Positions 7,660-15,434 of a stretch of 25,216 bases of DNA are shown one piece after another. The stretch spans positions 1 through 25,216 of the forward strand of contig JAKPQT010000261.1 in NCBI GenBank assembly GCA_029555885.1, given 5' to 3'. The notes beneath the pieces were generated by a model that made no database searches, was not told the origin of the DNA, and was given only the letters and a program-made list of their open reading frames with translations. Each line of letters starts with the position of its first letter. Positions within the stretch are counted from its first letter, which is position 1. This stretch comes from Chloroflexota bacterium. GTDB taxonomy: Bacteria; Chloroflexota; Anaerolineae; CG2-30-64-16. Position numbers and translations under genes: made by a program.

Positions 7660-8537
7660 CGAGTTATGTCACCCCCACCTCTGTGGAGGACGCGCTCGCC
7701 GTCCTGCAGGAGCAGAGCGAGTGCGCGCGCATCATTGCGGGCGGCACGGACATCCTGCCGGACATGCGCGCAGGCAAGCGCGCGCCGGCCTGCCTGGTCG
7801 ATATCACCCGCATACCCGGCCTGCGAGACATCCGCGTGACGGCAGCGTACGTCGAGGCTGGCGCGTGCGTCACCTTTGCGCAGTTGCGCGACCACCCGTT
7901 CATCCGAGGTCATGTTCACGTCCTGGCCGAGGCTGCGGCATCGGTCGGCGCGGCCGCCATCCAGAACGCGGCGACCTGGGGGGGCAACCTCGTCCAGGCC
8001 ATGCCAGCGGCCGATGGCGCGATCGCAGCCCTGGCGCTGGAGGCCGAAGCGCGCATCGCGGACTCGTCGGGCGCAACATGGCAGCCGGTCGCCGCGCTTT
8101 TTGCCGGGCCCGGCTGCTCCACCGTAGACCCGACGCGCCAGCTCATCACGCACATCCGCTTCCCACTGCCCGCAGCCTCGTGGGGCACGGCCTGGCGCCG
8201 CGCCGGCCGCCGGCCCTCGCTCATCCTGCCGACCGTCAACTGCGCGGCCAAGCTGACGCTGGCCGCGGACAGCAGCATTGCGGCAGCAGTGGTCGCGCTG
8301 GGACCGGTCGCGGTCGTGCCCTTCCGCGCGAGCGGGGTGGAGGCCTTCTTGCAGGGCGCGCAGCCCGGTCCGGCAACCTGGCGCGAGGCGAGCCGGCTGG
8401 CCCAGGCTGCGGCGCACCCGCGCAGCAGCCCCCTGCGCGCCTCACGCGAATACCGGCTGGCTATCATCCCGGCGCTCGTGGAAGATGCGCTGGCGACGGC
8501 GTACGGCCGCGCAACACAGAAGGAGAGCACATGCTGA
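7656..8537 (+). CDS. FAD-binding subunit of the molybdenum hydroxylase (CoxM/XdhB type)
   Basis: Encodes 293 residues, the usual length for this subunit. It starts at the ATGA overlapping the stop of the molybdenum subunit, so translation is coupled. The FAD-binding loops are visible: IIAGGTDILPDM (residues 26-37) and ATWGGNLVQAMPAADG (about 107-122), corresponding to the AGGTDLLP and TIGGNxxxxSPAxD motifs of the family. A C-terminal CO-dehydrogenase-flavoprotein-like domain follows (about 180-285). The subunit would pass electrons from the iron-sulfur clusters of its partner to NAD+ or another acceptor. The presence of this gene means the upstream enzyme is not a flavin-free Mop-type protein despite its fused layout. 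It overlaps the next gene by 7 nt. Confidence 0.92.
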   Translation: MTSYVTPTSVEDALAVLQEQSECARIIAGGTDILPDMRAGKRAPACLVDITRIPGLRDIRVTAAYVEAGACVTFAQLRDHPFIRGHVHVLAEAAASVGAAAIQNAATWGGNLVQAMPAADGAIAALALEAEARIADSSGATWQPVAALFAGPGCSTVDPTRQLITHIRFPLPAASWGTAWRRAGRRPSLILPTVNCAAKLTLAADSSIAAAVVALGPVAVVPFRASGVEAFLQGAQPGPATWREASRLAQAAAHPRSSPLRASREYRLAIIPALVEDALATAYGRATQKESTC

Positions 8538-9694
8538 ACTCAACGGGTCTCGAGAAGCGCCGGGAGCCGCCGGCGCAACCCGCGCACGAGGTTGCGCCGA
8601 GGATTCTGAATCTGCCGGAGATGGTTGCGGAGTTGCCCGAGGAAGACCAGGAACGCTTCCACCGCATCTTCTATATCAGCGAGGTGTCCGGCGCGCTGGC
8701 CCCGCCCGAGGCCATGCACGACTGGATCCGGGGCTACTTCGGTTCGGTCGAGGCGGTCTCGACCCAGCAGATCATTAAGGTCACAAACCTGGTGAGCTGG
8801 GAGGGCGCGCTCTACAACGAACTGCGTGCGCGGCGGCCGCTGGAAGTCCGCGGTACGGCCGACCTCGACCGCGTCATCGCGGAGACGCGCAACGATCCCT
8901 TCTGCCGCCCGCTCGAAGGCACACCCGCCGATACCTTCGGCCGGGTGCAGGGGAAGCACTCCATCACGGCGAGCAACGTCGCCAAGTATGACGGTTCGCA
9001 CGGCATCGTCATCTTCGACGAGCACCACCCACTGGTCCTCACGCGCGAGCGCGTGCGCGATTATATCGACACAGCTTGGGAGTGGGGCCGGCAGGCCCAC
9101 GCGGCCGACCCGGCAGCCAGCTATTTCTTCTTTATGTGGAACTGCGTCTGGAAGGCAGCGGCCTCGCTCGTCCACGGGCACACGCAGATGACCCTCACGC
9201 GCGACATGCATTATCCGAAGGTGGAGTTCCTGCGGCGGCAGGCCGCGGCCTACTGCGCCCAGTACGATGCCGACTACTTCCAGGACCTGCTGGCCGTTCA
9301 CCGCGCGCTCCAATTGGGCTTCCGGTGGCGGAGCGTGGACGTGGCCGTCTCGCTGACACCCGTCAAGGAGCGTGAGACGCTGCTCATAACGTCGAGCCTG
9401 AACGACGACCTCAAGGATGCCATCTTCACCGTGCTGGACACCTTCATCAAGCGGCTCGGCGTATCCAGCTTCAATGTCGCCATCCAGATGCCGCCTATCG
9501 GACCCGCGGCCGAAGACTGGAGCGGCTTCCCTGTCCTCGCGCGCATCGTGGACCGCGGCGACCCGATGAACCGCACGGGCGATATCGGTGCGATGGAGCT
9601 CTACGCGGCCAGCGTCATCGGCACGGACCCGTTCTTCGTGGCAGAGGCGCTCGACGCTGCTTTCCAAGAACAATGGATGGAGTCGAGGCTTTAG
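8531..9694 (+). CDS. GalT/HIT-superfamily-like protein, function unknown
   Basis: Encodes 387 residues. The ATG at 8531 is preceded by AGGAG (spacing about 5) and overlaps the end of the FAD-subunit gene. The most informative motif is VHGHTQM (H215, H217, Q219), an H-x-H-x-Q pattern like the HPHGQ active site of galactose-1-phosphate uridylyltransferases. Upstream, ITASNVAKYDGSHGIVIF and EHHPL occupy the positions of GalT core strands, and DPFCRPLEG recalls the GalT CPFC zinc-site region with only one cysteine. The central histidine of HxHxQ would be the nucleophile in a nucleotidyl transferase. I recognise no closer characterised relative. Tight coupling to the molybdenum enzyme suggests it acts in the same pathway, for example on a nucleotide-linked or phosphorylated product, but this is inference. 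No signal peptide is seen. Confidence 0.8.
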   Translation: MLNSTGLEKRREPPAQPAHEVAPRILNLPEMVAELPEEDQERFHRIFYISEVSGALAPPEAMHDWIRGYFGSVEAVSTQQIIKVTNLVSWEGALYNELRARRPLEVRGTADLDRVIAETRNDPFCRPLEGTPADTFGRVQGKHSITASNVAKYDGSHGIVIFDEHHPLVLTRERVRDYIDTAWEWGRQAHAADPAASYFFFMWNCVWKAAASLVHGHTQMTLTRDMHYPKVEFLRRQAAAYCAQYDADYFQDLLAVHRALQLGFRWRSVDVAVSLTPVKERETLLITSSLNDDLKDAIFTVLDTFIKRLGVSSFNVAIQMPPIGPAAEDWSGFPVLARIVDRGDPMNRTGDIGAMELYAASVIGTDPFFVAEALDAAFQEQWMESRL

Positions 9695-9749
9695 CTGGTT
9701 AGCCTGAATGCACTTGTAGACGACCAAACCGGCTGAGGCCTCGACTCCA
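9678..9749 (+). other. Large two-step hairpin straddling the stop codon
   Basis: TGGAGTCGAGGC (9678-9689) is inverted perfectly at 9738-9749. After a 3x3 internal loop, AGCTGGTT (9693-9700) pairs with AACCGGCT (9727-9734) with one G-U. The first arm lies in the last codons and the stop of the GalT-like gene. There is no T-run behind it. It may define the 3' end of the molybdenum-hydroxylase transcript or protect it. A further 8-bp hairpin (9780-9800) follows in the same gap. Confidence 0.55.
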
Positions 9750-9830
9750 ATCCTCTCTCTGGCGCCATACTGCGGATTTCTGTTGGCGGGCTGCCAGCAG
9801 TTCCGTCCGTGGCCTGATTGTGGTAAACTG

Positions 9831-9839
9831 GGCCATCAT
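9831..9839 (+). promoter_or_regulatory. Possible extended -10 promoter of the ABC transporter operon
   Basis: TGGTAAACT fits the extended -10 pattern TGnTANACT, 26 nt before the start codon and just ahead of a strong AGGAGGA site (9854-9860). No convincing -35 is seen. Confidence 0.35.
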
Positions 9840-9865
9840 TTGCTTTCACGTACAGGAGGACAAGC

Positions 9866-11476
9866 ATGACTTTCACACGCAGATTCAACGTCCTGTTAGC
9901 CCTGGTCCTGCTGACCAGCATGCTTTTGAGCGCATGTACCCCGCCGGCAGCCCCGGCACAGCCTGCCGCAGAACCTGCGGCTGCGCAGCCCGCAGGAGAA
10001 GAACCCGCTGCCGCTTCGTCCAAATATGGCGGCACCCTGCGCCATGCGTTTTTTGCGCCGACCAACCTGGACCCGGCCTTCCTCTCCACTGTTGCCGATG
10101 ACGAGATCGCCCGCCAGTGGGCCGACTTCCTCGTCTTCATCGGCGAAGACAATCGCCCTGACCAGGCCCGCAGCCTGGCGGAGAGCTGGGAAGCCAGCGC
10201 CGACGGACTGACCTGGACGTTCAAGGTGCGCCAGGGCGTGCAGTTCCACGACGGCAAGGCGCTGACCGCCAACGACGTGAAGTTCACGTTCGACCGCCTG
10301 CGCGACCCCGAAGTGGGCGCGGCCACGGTTGAGCTTTACAGGAACATCACCGGTGTAGAGGCCACCGACGATGCGACGGTCGTCTTCACGCTCGAGAAGC
10401 CCAATCCCGACTTCCTGCTCGACCTGGGCGATTACCATGCAGTCGTCGTCGACAGCGCGACCGAGGATTTCAAGACCCAGTTCAACGGCACTGGCCCATT
10501 CATGATCGACCAGTACCTCCCCGAGGACCGCCTGACCTTCAAGCGAAACCCGAACTACTGGATGAAGGACGCGGACGGCAACCAACTGCCCTACCTCGAT
10601 GGCATGGAGTTCATCTTCATGGGCGATCCCTCGGCCCAGGTCGAGGCGCTGCGCGGCGGTCAGGTGGACTACCTGATCTACCTGCCTTCCGAGTTCGTCA
10701 AGACCCTCGAAGCGGATCCGAACGTCGAGGTCTATCAGAAGCCATCCAATACCTCGTTCATCCTGCGCATGCGCTCCGACAAGGAGCCGGCCAGCGACGT
10801 GCGAGTGCGGCAGGCGCTCAAGGCCGCGACTGACCGCAAAGCTATCCTGGATGCCGCGTTCGAAGGGCTGGGCGTGACCGGCCGCGACACCCCCATCGGC
10901 CCCGGCTATGCGGAGTTCTACCTCGACGTGCCGGAGCCGGCCCGCGACGTGGAGAAGGCCAAGCAGCTCCTCGCGGAAGCAGGCTATGGCGACGGGCTGA
11001 CCATCACTCTCACCACGCAGCAGCTCTCTCCGATTCCGGCCATCGCGACCATTTGGAAGGAGCAGCTGGCCGAGGCGGGTGTGACGGTGGAAATCCAGTC
11101 CGTGCCGTCCGATGTCTACTACGGCGCAGACAACCTGTGGCTGGAAGCTGACTTCGCCATCACCGACTGGGGCTCGCGGCCCTACCCGCAGCCCTACCTG
11201 GACCTGGCCTACACCTGCGCAGCCAAGTGGAATGAGAGCCACTGGTGCGACGAGGAACTGGACACGCTTGCGGCTCAGGCCGCCAACGAGATGGATCCGG
11301 CGACCCGCGCCCAGCTCTACAAGGACATCCAGCAGATCTTCATCGACCGCGGCTCGATCATCGTGCCGTTCTTCGCCAACAACCTGTGGGGCGCACGGTC
11401 GAACGTCAAGGGCGTCGTGCCGACGAGCGCACTCGGCACCGCGCTGGACCTGCGCCAGGTATACATCGAGCCATGA
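9866..11476 (+). CDS. ABC transporter substrate-binding lipoprotein, family 5 (peptide/nickel/oligosaccharide)
   Basis: Encodes 536 residues, typical of the SBP_bac_5 family. AGGAGGA ends 5 nt before the ATG. The lipobox LLSAC places the lipidated cysteine at C24. A linker rich in Ala, Pro and Glu (26-50) precedes the binding domain, which begins at KYGGTLRHAFF. The family segment PDQARSLAESWEASADGLTWTFKVRQGVQFHDGKALTANDVKFTFDR is clearly recognisable, with ADGLTWTFKVRQGVQFHDG the strongest part. It captures the ligand outside the membrane and delivers it to the DppB/DppC-type permeases encoded next. Family-5 binding proteins mostly bind peptides, but some, as in Thermotoga, bind oligosaccharides. 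With GH38 and GH32 genes close by, a sugar ligand is plausible but unproven. The stop overlaps the permease start by 4 nt. Confidence 0.93.
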   Translation: MTFTRRFNVLLALVLLTSMLLSACTPPAAPAQPAAEPAAAQPAGEEPAAASSKYGGTLRHAFFAPTNLDPAFLSTVADDEIARQWADFLVFIGEDNRPDQARSLAESWEASADGLTWTFKVRQGVQFHDGKALTANDVKFTFDRLRDPEVGAATVELYRNITGVEATDDATVVFTLEKPNPDFLLDLGDYHAVVVDSATEDFKTQFNGTGPFMIDQYLPEDRLTFKRNPNYWMKDADGNQLPYLDGMEFIFMGDPSAQVEALRGGQVDYLIYLPSEFVKTLEADPNVEVYQKPSNTSFILRMRSDKEPASDVRVRQALKAATDRKAILDAAFEGLGVTGRDTPIGPGYAEFYLDVPEPARDVEKAKQLLAEAGYGDGLTITLTTQQLSPIPAIATIWKEQLAEAGVTVEIQSVPSDVYYGADNLWLEADFAITDWGSRPYPQPYLDLAYTCAAKWNESHWCDEELDTLAAQAANEMDPATRAQLYKDIQQIFIDRGSIIVPFFANNLWGARSNVKGVVPTSALGTALDLRQVYIEP

Positions 11477-12303
11477 CCCTCTGGCGGCGACTGCGGCGCT
11501 ACCCGGCTACTGCGATCGGCGCTATGATCGTGGGGTTCTTCCTGCTCATGGCCGTCATCGGCACATGGGTCGCGCCCTACGGCTATGCCGACCAGAAGCT
11601 GTCGGAGCGTCTGCAGCCGCCGTCCGCACAACACCTTCTCGGCACGGACCAGTTTGGCCGTGACATCCTCAGCCGCATCCTGATCGGAAGCCGGGACGTA
11701 TTCATCGTCGCCGGCTCCGGCACAGTGCTCGCGGTCCTGCTCGGCCTGACCCTCGGCCTGCTCGCCGGGTATTACGGCGGGCTGATCGACGACATTGCCA
11801 TGCGCCTCGTGGATGTGCTGCTGGCGCTGCCGCCGCTGCTGCTCGCCATGATTATCCTCGGCTCGCTCGGCCCGTCGCGTGCGAACGTCGTCTTCGTCGT
11901 GGGCTTTCTCTACATCCCGATGGTCGCGCGCGTGGTGCGCAGCGTCGTGCTGGACCTCAAGACGCGGCAATTCGTGGAGGCCGCCCGGCTGCGCGGGGAA
12001 CGCAGGGCGTACATCATGTTCCGCGAGCTCCTGCCGAATGTACTGCCCCCGATGGCGGTCGAGGCGTCGATGCGCTTCTCCTATGCCATCTTCCTGGTGG
12101 CGTCGCTCGGCTTCCTCGGCCTGGGCGTGCAACCGCCCTCCCCGGACTGGGGACTGATGGTCGGCGAGGCGCGCACCTACTTCCAACAGGCCGGGTGGGT
12201 GCTGCTCTTTCCTGCAGGCGCGATTGCGCTGCTCGTCGTCGGCGTCGGCTTCCTCAGCGACGGGCTGCGCCGGATGCTCCTGCCCGGCGGGGTAAGCACA
12301 TGA
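11473..12303 (+). CDS. ABC transporter permease, DppC/OppC type
   Basis: Encodes 276 residues starting at an ATGA overlap with the binding-protein gene. The N-terminal helix (about 14-33) is followed by the conserved HLLGTDQFGRDILSR segment characteristic of DppC/OppC proteins. The binding-protein-dependent permease core then has about five more helices. The EAA coupling loop is QFVEAARLRGERRAYIMFRE, beginning near residue 167, which should dock onto the ATPase. The C-terminus LGVQPPSPDWGLMVGEAR is also a family hallmark. It forms the membrane channel with the DppB-type subunit encoded two genes downstream. Nothing is missing or truncated. The start overlap and lack of intergenic space imply coupled translation. 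Confidence 0.93.
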   Translation: MTLWRRLRRYPATAIGAMIVGFFLLMAVIGTWVAPYGYADQKLSERLQPPSAQHLLGTDQFGRDILSRILIGSRDVFIVAGSGTVLAVLLGLTLGLLAGYYGGLIDDIAMRLVDVLLALPPLLLAMIILGSLGPSRANVVFVVGFLYIPMVARVVRSVVLDLKTRQFVEAARLRGERRAYIMFRELLPNVLPPMAVEASMRFSYAIFLVASLGFLGLGVQPPSPDWGLMVGEARTYFQQAGWVLLFPAGAIALLVVGVGFLSDGLRRMLLPGGVST

Positions 12304-14366
12304 GCATCGGACCGGTGCTGGACGTCCGCAACCTCACGGTGGCCTACGCCACCGCGAACGGGCTGCTGCCTACCGTGCGCGACGTCTCGCTGCAAATCGC
12401 GGGCGGTGAAATATACGGCCTAGTAGGCGAGTCCGGCTCCGGCAAGACGACGCTGGCGCGCGCGCTGGTGCGCTACCTGCCGGAGAACGGGCAGATTACT
12501 GCGGGCGCCATCATGCTGGACGGCACGGACCTCCTTGCGCTCTCGCGCGCGGACATGCGCCGCGTCTGGGGCGCGCGCATCACGATGGTCCACCAAGACC
12601 CAGCCGCGGCCGTCAACCCCGCGCTGACCGTGGGCGAACAGATTGCGGAGATCGCACGCGCCCATCTCGGCATGTCCGTGGGCGAAGCCCGTGCCAAGGC
12701 CCTCGAGATGCTGGCCCGCGTGCGGATGCCTGACTCGGAATCGGTCGCGCGGCGCTATGCCCACCAGCTCAGCGGCGGGATGCTCCAGCGCGTGCTCATT
12801 GCCGGTGCGCTGACCACCAACCCGCGGCTGCTCATCATGGATGAGCCGACCACCGCGCTGGACGTGACCACCGAGGCCGTCATCCTGGACCTGGTGCGCG
12901 AGCTCCTCGCGGATTATGACACCGCAGTGCTGTACATCACACACAACCTGGGAGTGGTCGCGCGGCTGTGCCAGCGAGTCGGCGTCATGTACGCAGGGCA
13001 ACTCGTCGAGCAGGGAAGCGTCCAGCGCATTTTTAAGGCGACGCAACACCCGTACACGCTGGGGCTGCTCGGCTGCGTCCCTTCGGTGGCCCCGTCGGGA
13101 GGAAACGCGCTGCAACGCACCGCGCTCCATACGATCCCTGGTTACATTCCCCGGCCCGACCGCCTGCCGCCCGGCTGCATCTTTGCGCCGCGCTGTCCGT
13201 TGGTCGAGGATGCCTGTCGCGTCGCACAGCCGCCCCTGATGGAAGCCGGGCCGGACCATCTCACCGCATGCCGCCGCTGGCAGGAGATTCCGCCAGGCGT
13301 GGACCTCTTTGCCGCCGAAGCCAGGCCGCACGCGCCTGCCGATCGCATGACCTCGACGCCGGTGCTCCAGGCACGCGACCTGGTCAAGCATTACCCCTTG
13401 CCTCGCAGGCTGCGCGACTTGTGGCAACGCAGGCCGCGCGCAGTGCGCGCAGTGGATGGCATGTCCGCGGACCTGCCCCGCCGGTTCACGCTGGGCGTCG
13501 TCGGAGAGAGCGGGTGCGGCAAGACGACCTTTGCCCGCTGCATCGCGGGGCTGGAGGAGGCAACGGCCGGTGAAATCCGGCTGGAAGGCGCACGACTGCC
13601 CTACCTGGCGCGGCAGCGGCCCGTGGCCGCGCTGCAGGAAATCCAGATGGTCTTTCAAAATCCCGATGCGTCGCTCAACCCGCAGCACACCGCGGGCGCA
13701 AGCGTCGCGCGGCCGCTCGTCCGGCTGCACGGGTTGTCGCGCGGGCAGGTGCAGATGCGCGTCGCGGAGCTATTCCGCGCGGTCAACCTGCCCGAGGATT
13801 ACGTCAACCGGCTGCCGCACGAGCTGAGCGGCGGAGAGAAGCAGCGTGTCGCCATCGCGCGCGCGCTGGCCGCGGACCCTGCGGTCATCATCTGCGATGA
13901 GCCCATCTCCTCGCTGGATGTCTCGGTGCAGGCCTCGCTGATGAACCTGCTCGTGGATCTCCAGCAGGCGCAAGGCACATCATATCTATTCATCTCGCAC
14001 GACCTGGCTGCCGTGCGTCACCTGGCAGACTGGATTGCCGTGGTCTATCTGGGCCGCGTCTGGGAGACCGGCCCGGCGGCGGAGGTATTTGCCCCGCCGT
14101 ACCATCCCTACACCGAGGCGCTGCTCTCCGCTGTGCCCGTGCCTGATCCCGATGCGCGACAGGAGCACATCCGGCTGGAAGGCAGCGTCCCCAGCGCGGT
14201 AGACATCCCGACGGGCTGCCGCTTCCACACGCGCTGCCCGCGCAAGATCGGCCCGGTCTGCGAACAGGCAGAGCCGCCGTGGCAGGAGGGCGTCAACGGC
14301 CTCCGTATCTGCTGTCACCGCCCACTGGCAGAGTTGAATGTGCTGCAAGGGGAGAGCATCTCTTGA
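12300..14366 (+). CDS. Fused OppD-OppF ATPase (two ABC domains in one chain)
   Basis: Encodes 688 residues starting at an ATGA overlap. Domain 1 (about 1-340) has Walker A GESGSGKTT at 43-51, signature LSGGMLQR near 157, and Walker B ending D181-E182. Domain 2 (about 355-680) has Walker A GESGCGKTT at 402-410, signature LSGGEKQR and Walker B with D533-E534. Each domain ends with the oligopeptide-transporter C-terminal segment (PPGCIFAPRCPL and PTGCRFHTRCPR). Both sites look competent, so the protein should act as a pseudo-heterodimer energising the two permeases. OppD and OppF are separate genes in many operons; fused forms are known (GsiA, YejF). The reading frame is continuous across the linker, so this is a true fusion and not an annotation merge. 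An AAGGGGAG inside its 3' end serves the next gene. Confidence 0.93.
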   Translation: MSIGPVLDVRNLTVAYATANGLLPTVRDVSLQIAGGEIYGLVGESGSGKTTLARALVRYLPENGQITAGAIMLDGTDLLALSRADMRRVWGARITMVHQDPAAAVNPALTVGEQIAEIARAHLGMSVGEARAKALEMLARVRMPDSESVARRYAHQLSGGMLQRVLIAGALTTNPRLLIMDEPTTALDVTTEAVILDLVRELLADYDTAVLYITHNLGVVARLCQRVGVMYAGQLVEQGSVQRIFKATQHPYTLGLLGCVPSVAPSGGNALQRTALHTIPGYIPRPDRLPPGCIFAPRCPLVEDACRVAQPPLMEAGPDHLTACRRWQEIPPGVDLFAAEARPHAPADRMTSTPVLQARDLVKHYPLPRRLRDLWQRRPRAVRAVDGMSADLPRRFTLGVVGESGCGKTTFARCIAGLEEATAGEIRLEGARLPYLARQRPVAALQEIQMVFQNPDASLNPQHTAGASVARPLVRLHGLSRGQVQMRVAELFRAVNLPEDYVNRLPHELSGGEKQRVAIARALAADPAVIICDEPISSLDVSVQASLMNLLVDLQQAQGTSYLFISHDLAAVRHLADWIAVVYLGRVWETGPAAEVFAPPYHPYTEALLSAVPVPDPDARQEHIRLEGSVPSAVDIPTGCRFHTRCPRKIGPVCEQAEPPWQEGVNGLRICCHRPLAELNVLQGESIS

Positions 14367-15310
14367 CCGCCTACCTGCTCCGCCGCCTGGGACTCATCCT
14401 GCTGACGATGCTGCTCGCCTCCATCGTCATCTTCGGCGCGACGCAAATCTTGCCTGGAGATGTAGCGCAGGTCTCGCTGGGCCAGTTCGCGACAGAGCAG
14501 GCGGTCGAGAACCTGCGCGAGGAACTGGGGCTGAACCGCCCCGCGTACGTGCAGTACGCCGACTGGCTGGGGAGATTCGTACGCGGCGACTGGGGCAATT
14601 CGCTGACCAGCCGCCAGCCTGTCCGCCCGATGGTGCTGAGCCGCCTGCGCAACTCGGCCATGCTCGCAGCCCTGGCCCTGGCGCTATACGTGCCGCTCGG
14701 CATTGCGCTCGGCGTGCTGGCTGCACTCAACCGCGAAAAACTGGTGGATCAGGCTATCTCCGCAGTCACGATGGCCTTCGTCGGCCTGCCTGAGTTCGTC
14801 ACCGCGCTCCTGCTCATCGCGCTCTTCGCGTTCGCCCTCGCGGTGCTGCCTGCCAATTCCTCCGTCAGTCCGGACAGCAGCTTCCGCGAGGCACTGCCAT
14901 CGCTGATCCTGCCCGCCATCACAGTGAGCCTGACCAGCCTCGGCTACGTTGCGCGCATGACCCGTGCCAGCACCATCGACGTGCTGCGCACAGACTATGT
15001 GCGCGCCGCAGACCTTAAGGGCCTGCCGCGGATACAGGTCTTGTTCCGGCACGTGCTGCGCAACGCGCTGCTGCCGACCGTCACGGTCATTGCGATGGGC
15101 ATCGGTTATCTCATCGGCGGGCTGATCGTGACGGAGCAGGTGTTCGGCTACCCCGGACTGGGTCGCCTGCTTGTCTACGCCATCCAGCGCCGCGACCTGA
15201 TCCTCATCCAGGCGTGCAGCATGGTTGTGGTCCTCGTCTTCAGCCTCTCCAACCTGGCTGCGGACCTGCTCTACAGCGTCCTTAATCCGCGCATTCGCGT
15301 GGGCCGATGA
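14363..15310 (+). CDS. ABC transporter permease, DppB/OppB type, TTG start
   Basis: Encodes 315 residues. The TTG at 14363 is chosen because TTGA overlaps the stop of the ATPase gene exactly as ATGA does at the other junctions, AAGGGGAG lies about 8 nt upstream, and the protein then begins with the family N-terminus (TAYLLRRLGLILLTMLLASI). An in-frame ATG at 14279 would add 28 residues that overlap the ATPase and are not family-like. Six or so membrane helices are visible. Characteristic segments are ILPGD near residue 30, FVRGDWGNSL, the EAA loop DYVRAADLKGLPRIQVLFRH, and VTEQVFGYPGLGRLL. Placing DppB last in the operon, after the ATPase, differs from the usual binding protein-B-C-D-F order. 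Confidence 0.92.
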   Translation: MTAYLLRRLGLILLTMLLASIVIFGATQILPGDVAQVSLGQFATEQAVENLREELGLNRPAYVQYADWLGRFVRGDWGNSLTSRQPVRPMVLSRLRNSAMLAALALALYVPLGIALGVLAALNREKLVDQAISAVTMAFVGLPEFVTALLLIALFAFALAVLPANSSVSPDSSFREALPSLILPAITVSLTSLGYVARMTRASTIDVLRTDYVRAADLKGLPRIQVLFRHVLRNALLPTVTVIAMGIGYLIGGLIVTEQVFGYPGLGRLLVYAIQRRDLILIQACSMVVVLVFSLSNLAADLLYSVLNPRIRVGR

Positions 15311-15320
15311 AGCCGACAGA

Positions 15321-15434
15321 CTATAATGGTCCTTCCTGCTCCTCGCGCTCTCGTGCCAGCTCGGCGCGCAGCATAGCAATTTCCTGCCGCAGCGCGAAGA
15401 GGGTCGTTCCGCCGTGGCTGGTTTGCGACAGACG
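15321..15434 (-). other. Open in-frame extension after the GH38 stop codon (coiled-coil-like)
   Basis: Immediately after the TAG of the GH38 gene the same frame stays open for 37 codons to a second TAG (15323-15321). The predicted residues include SQTSHGGTTLFALRQEIAM and then a charged LRAELAREREEQE segment with heptad-like leucines. No ATG, GTG or TTG lies at its beginning; a CTG (RLSQTSHGG) is the only near-start, without a ribosome-binding site. It may be a decayed or unannotated small gene, a readthrough tail, or chance in GC-rich DNA. No terminator is seen in this gap between the convergent DppB and GH38 genes. Confidence 0.25.

Noticed and set aside
12420..13730. 436-codon frame antisense to the fused ATPase
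   Set aside because: No recognisable domain; the sense strand has two complete ABC ATPase domains.
12300..14366. Two ATPase genes merged by a frameshift
   Set aside because: The frame is continuous through the linker and both domains are complete; fused ATPases are known.
15322..15327. TATAAT on the plus strand after DppB
   Set aside because: No plus-strand gene follows; the region leads into minus-strand GH38.
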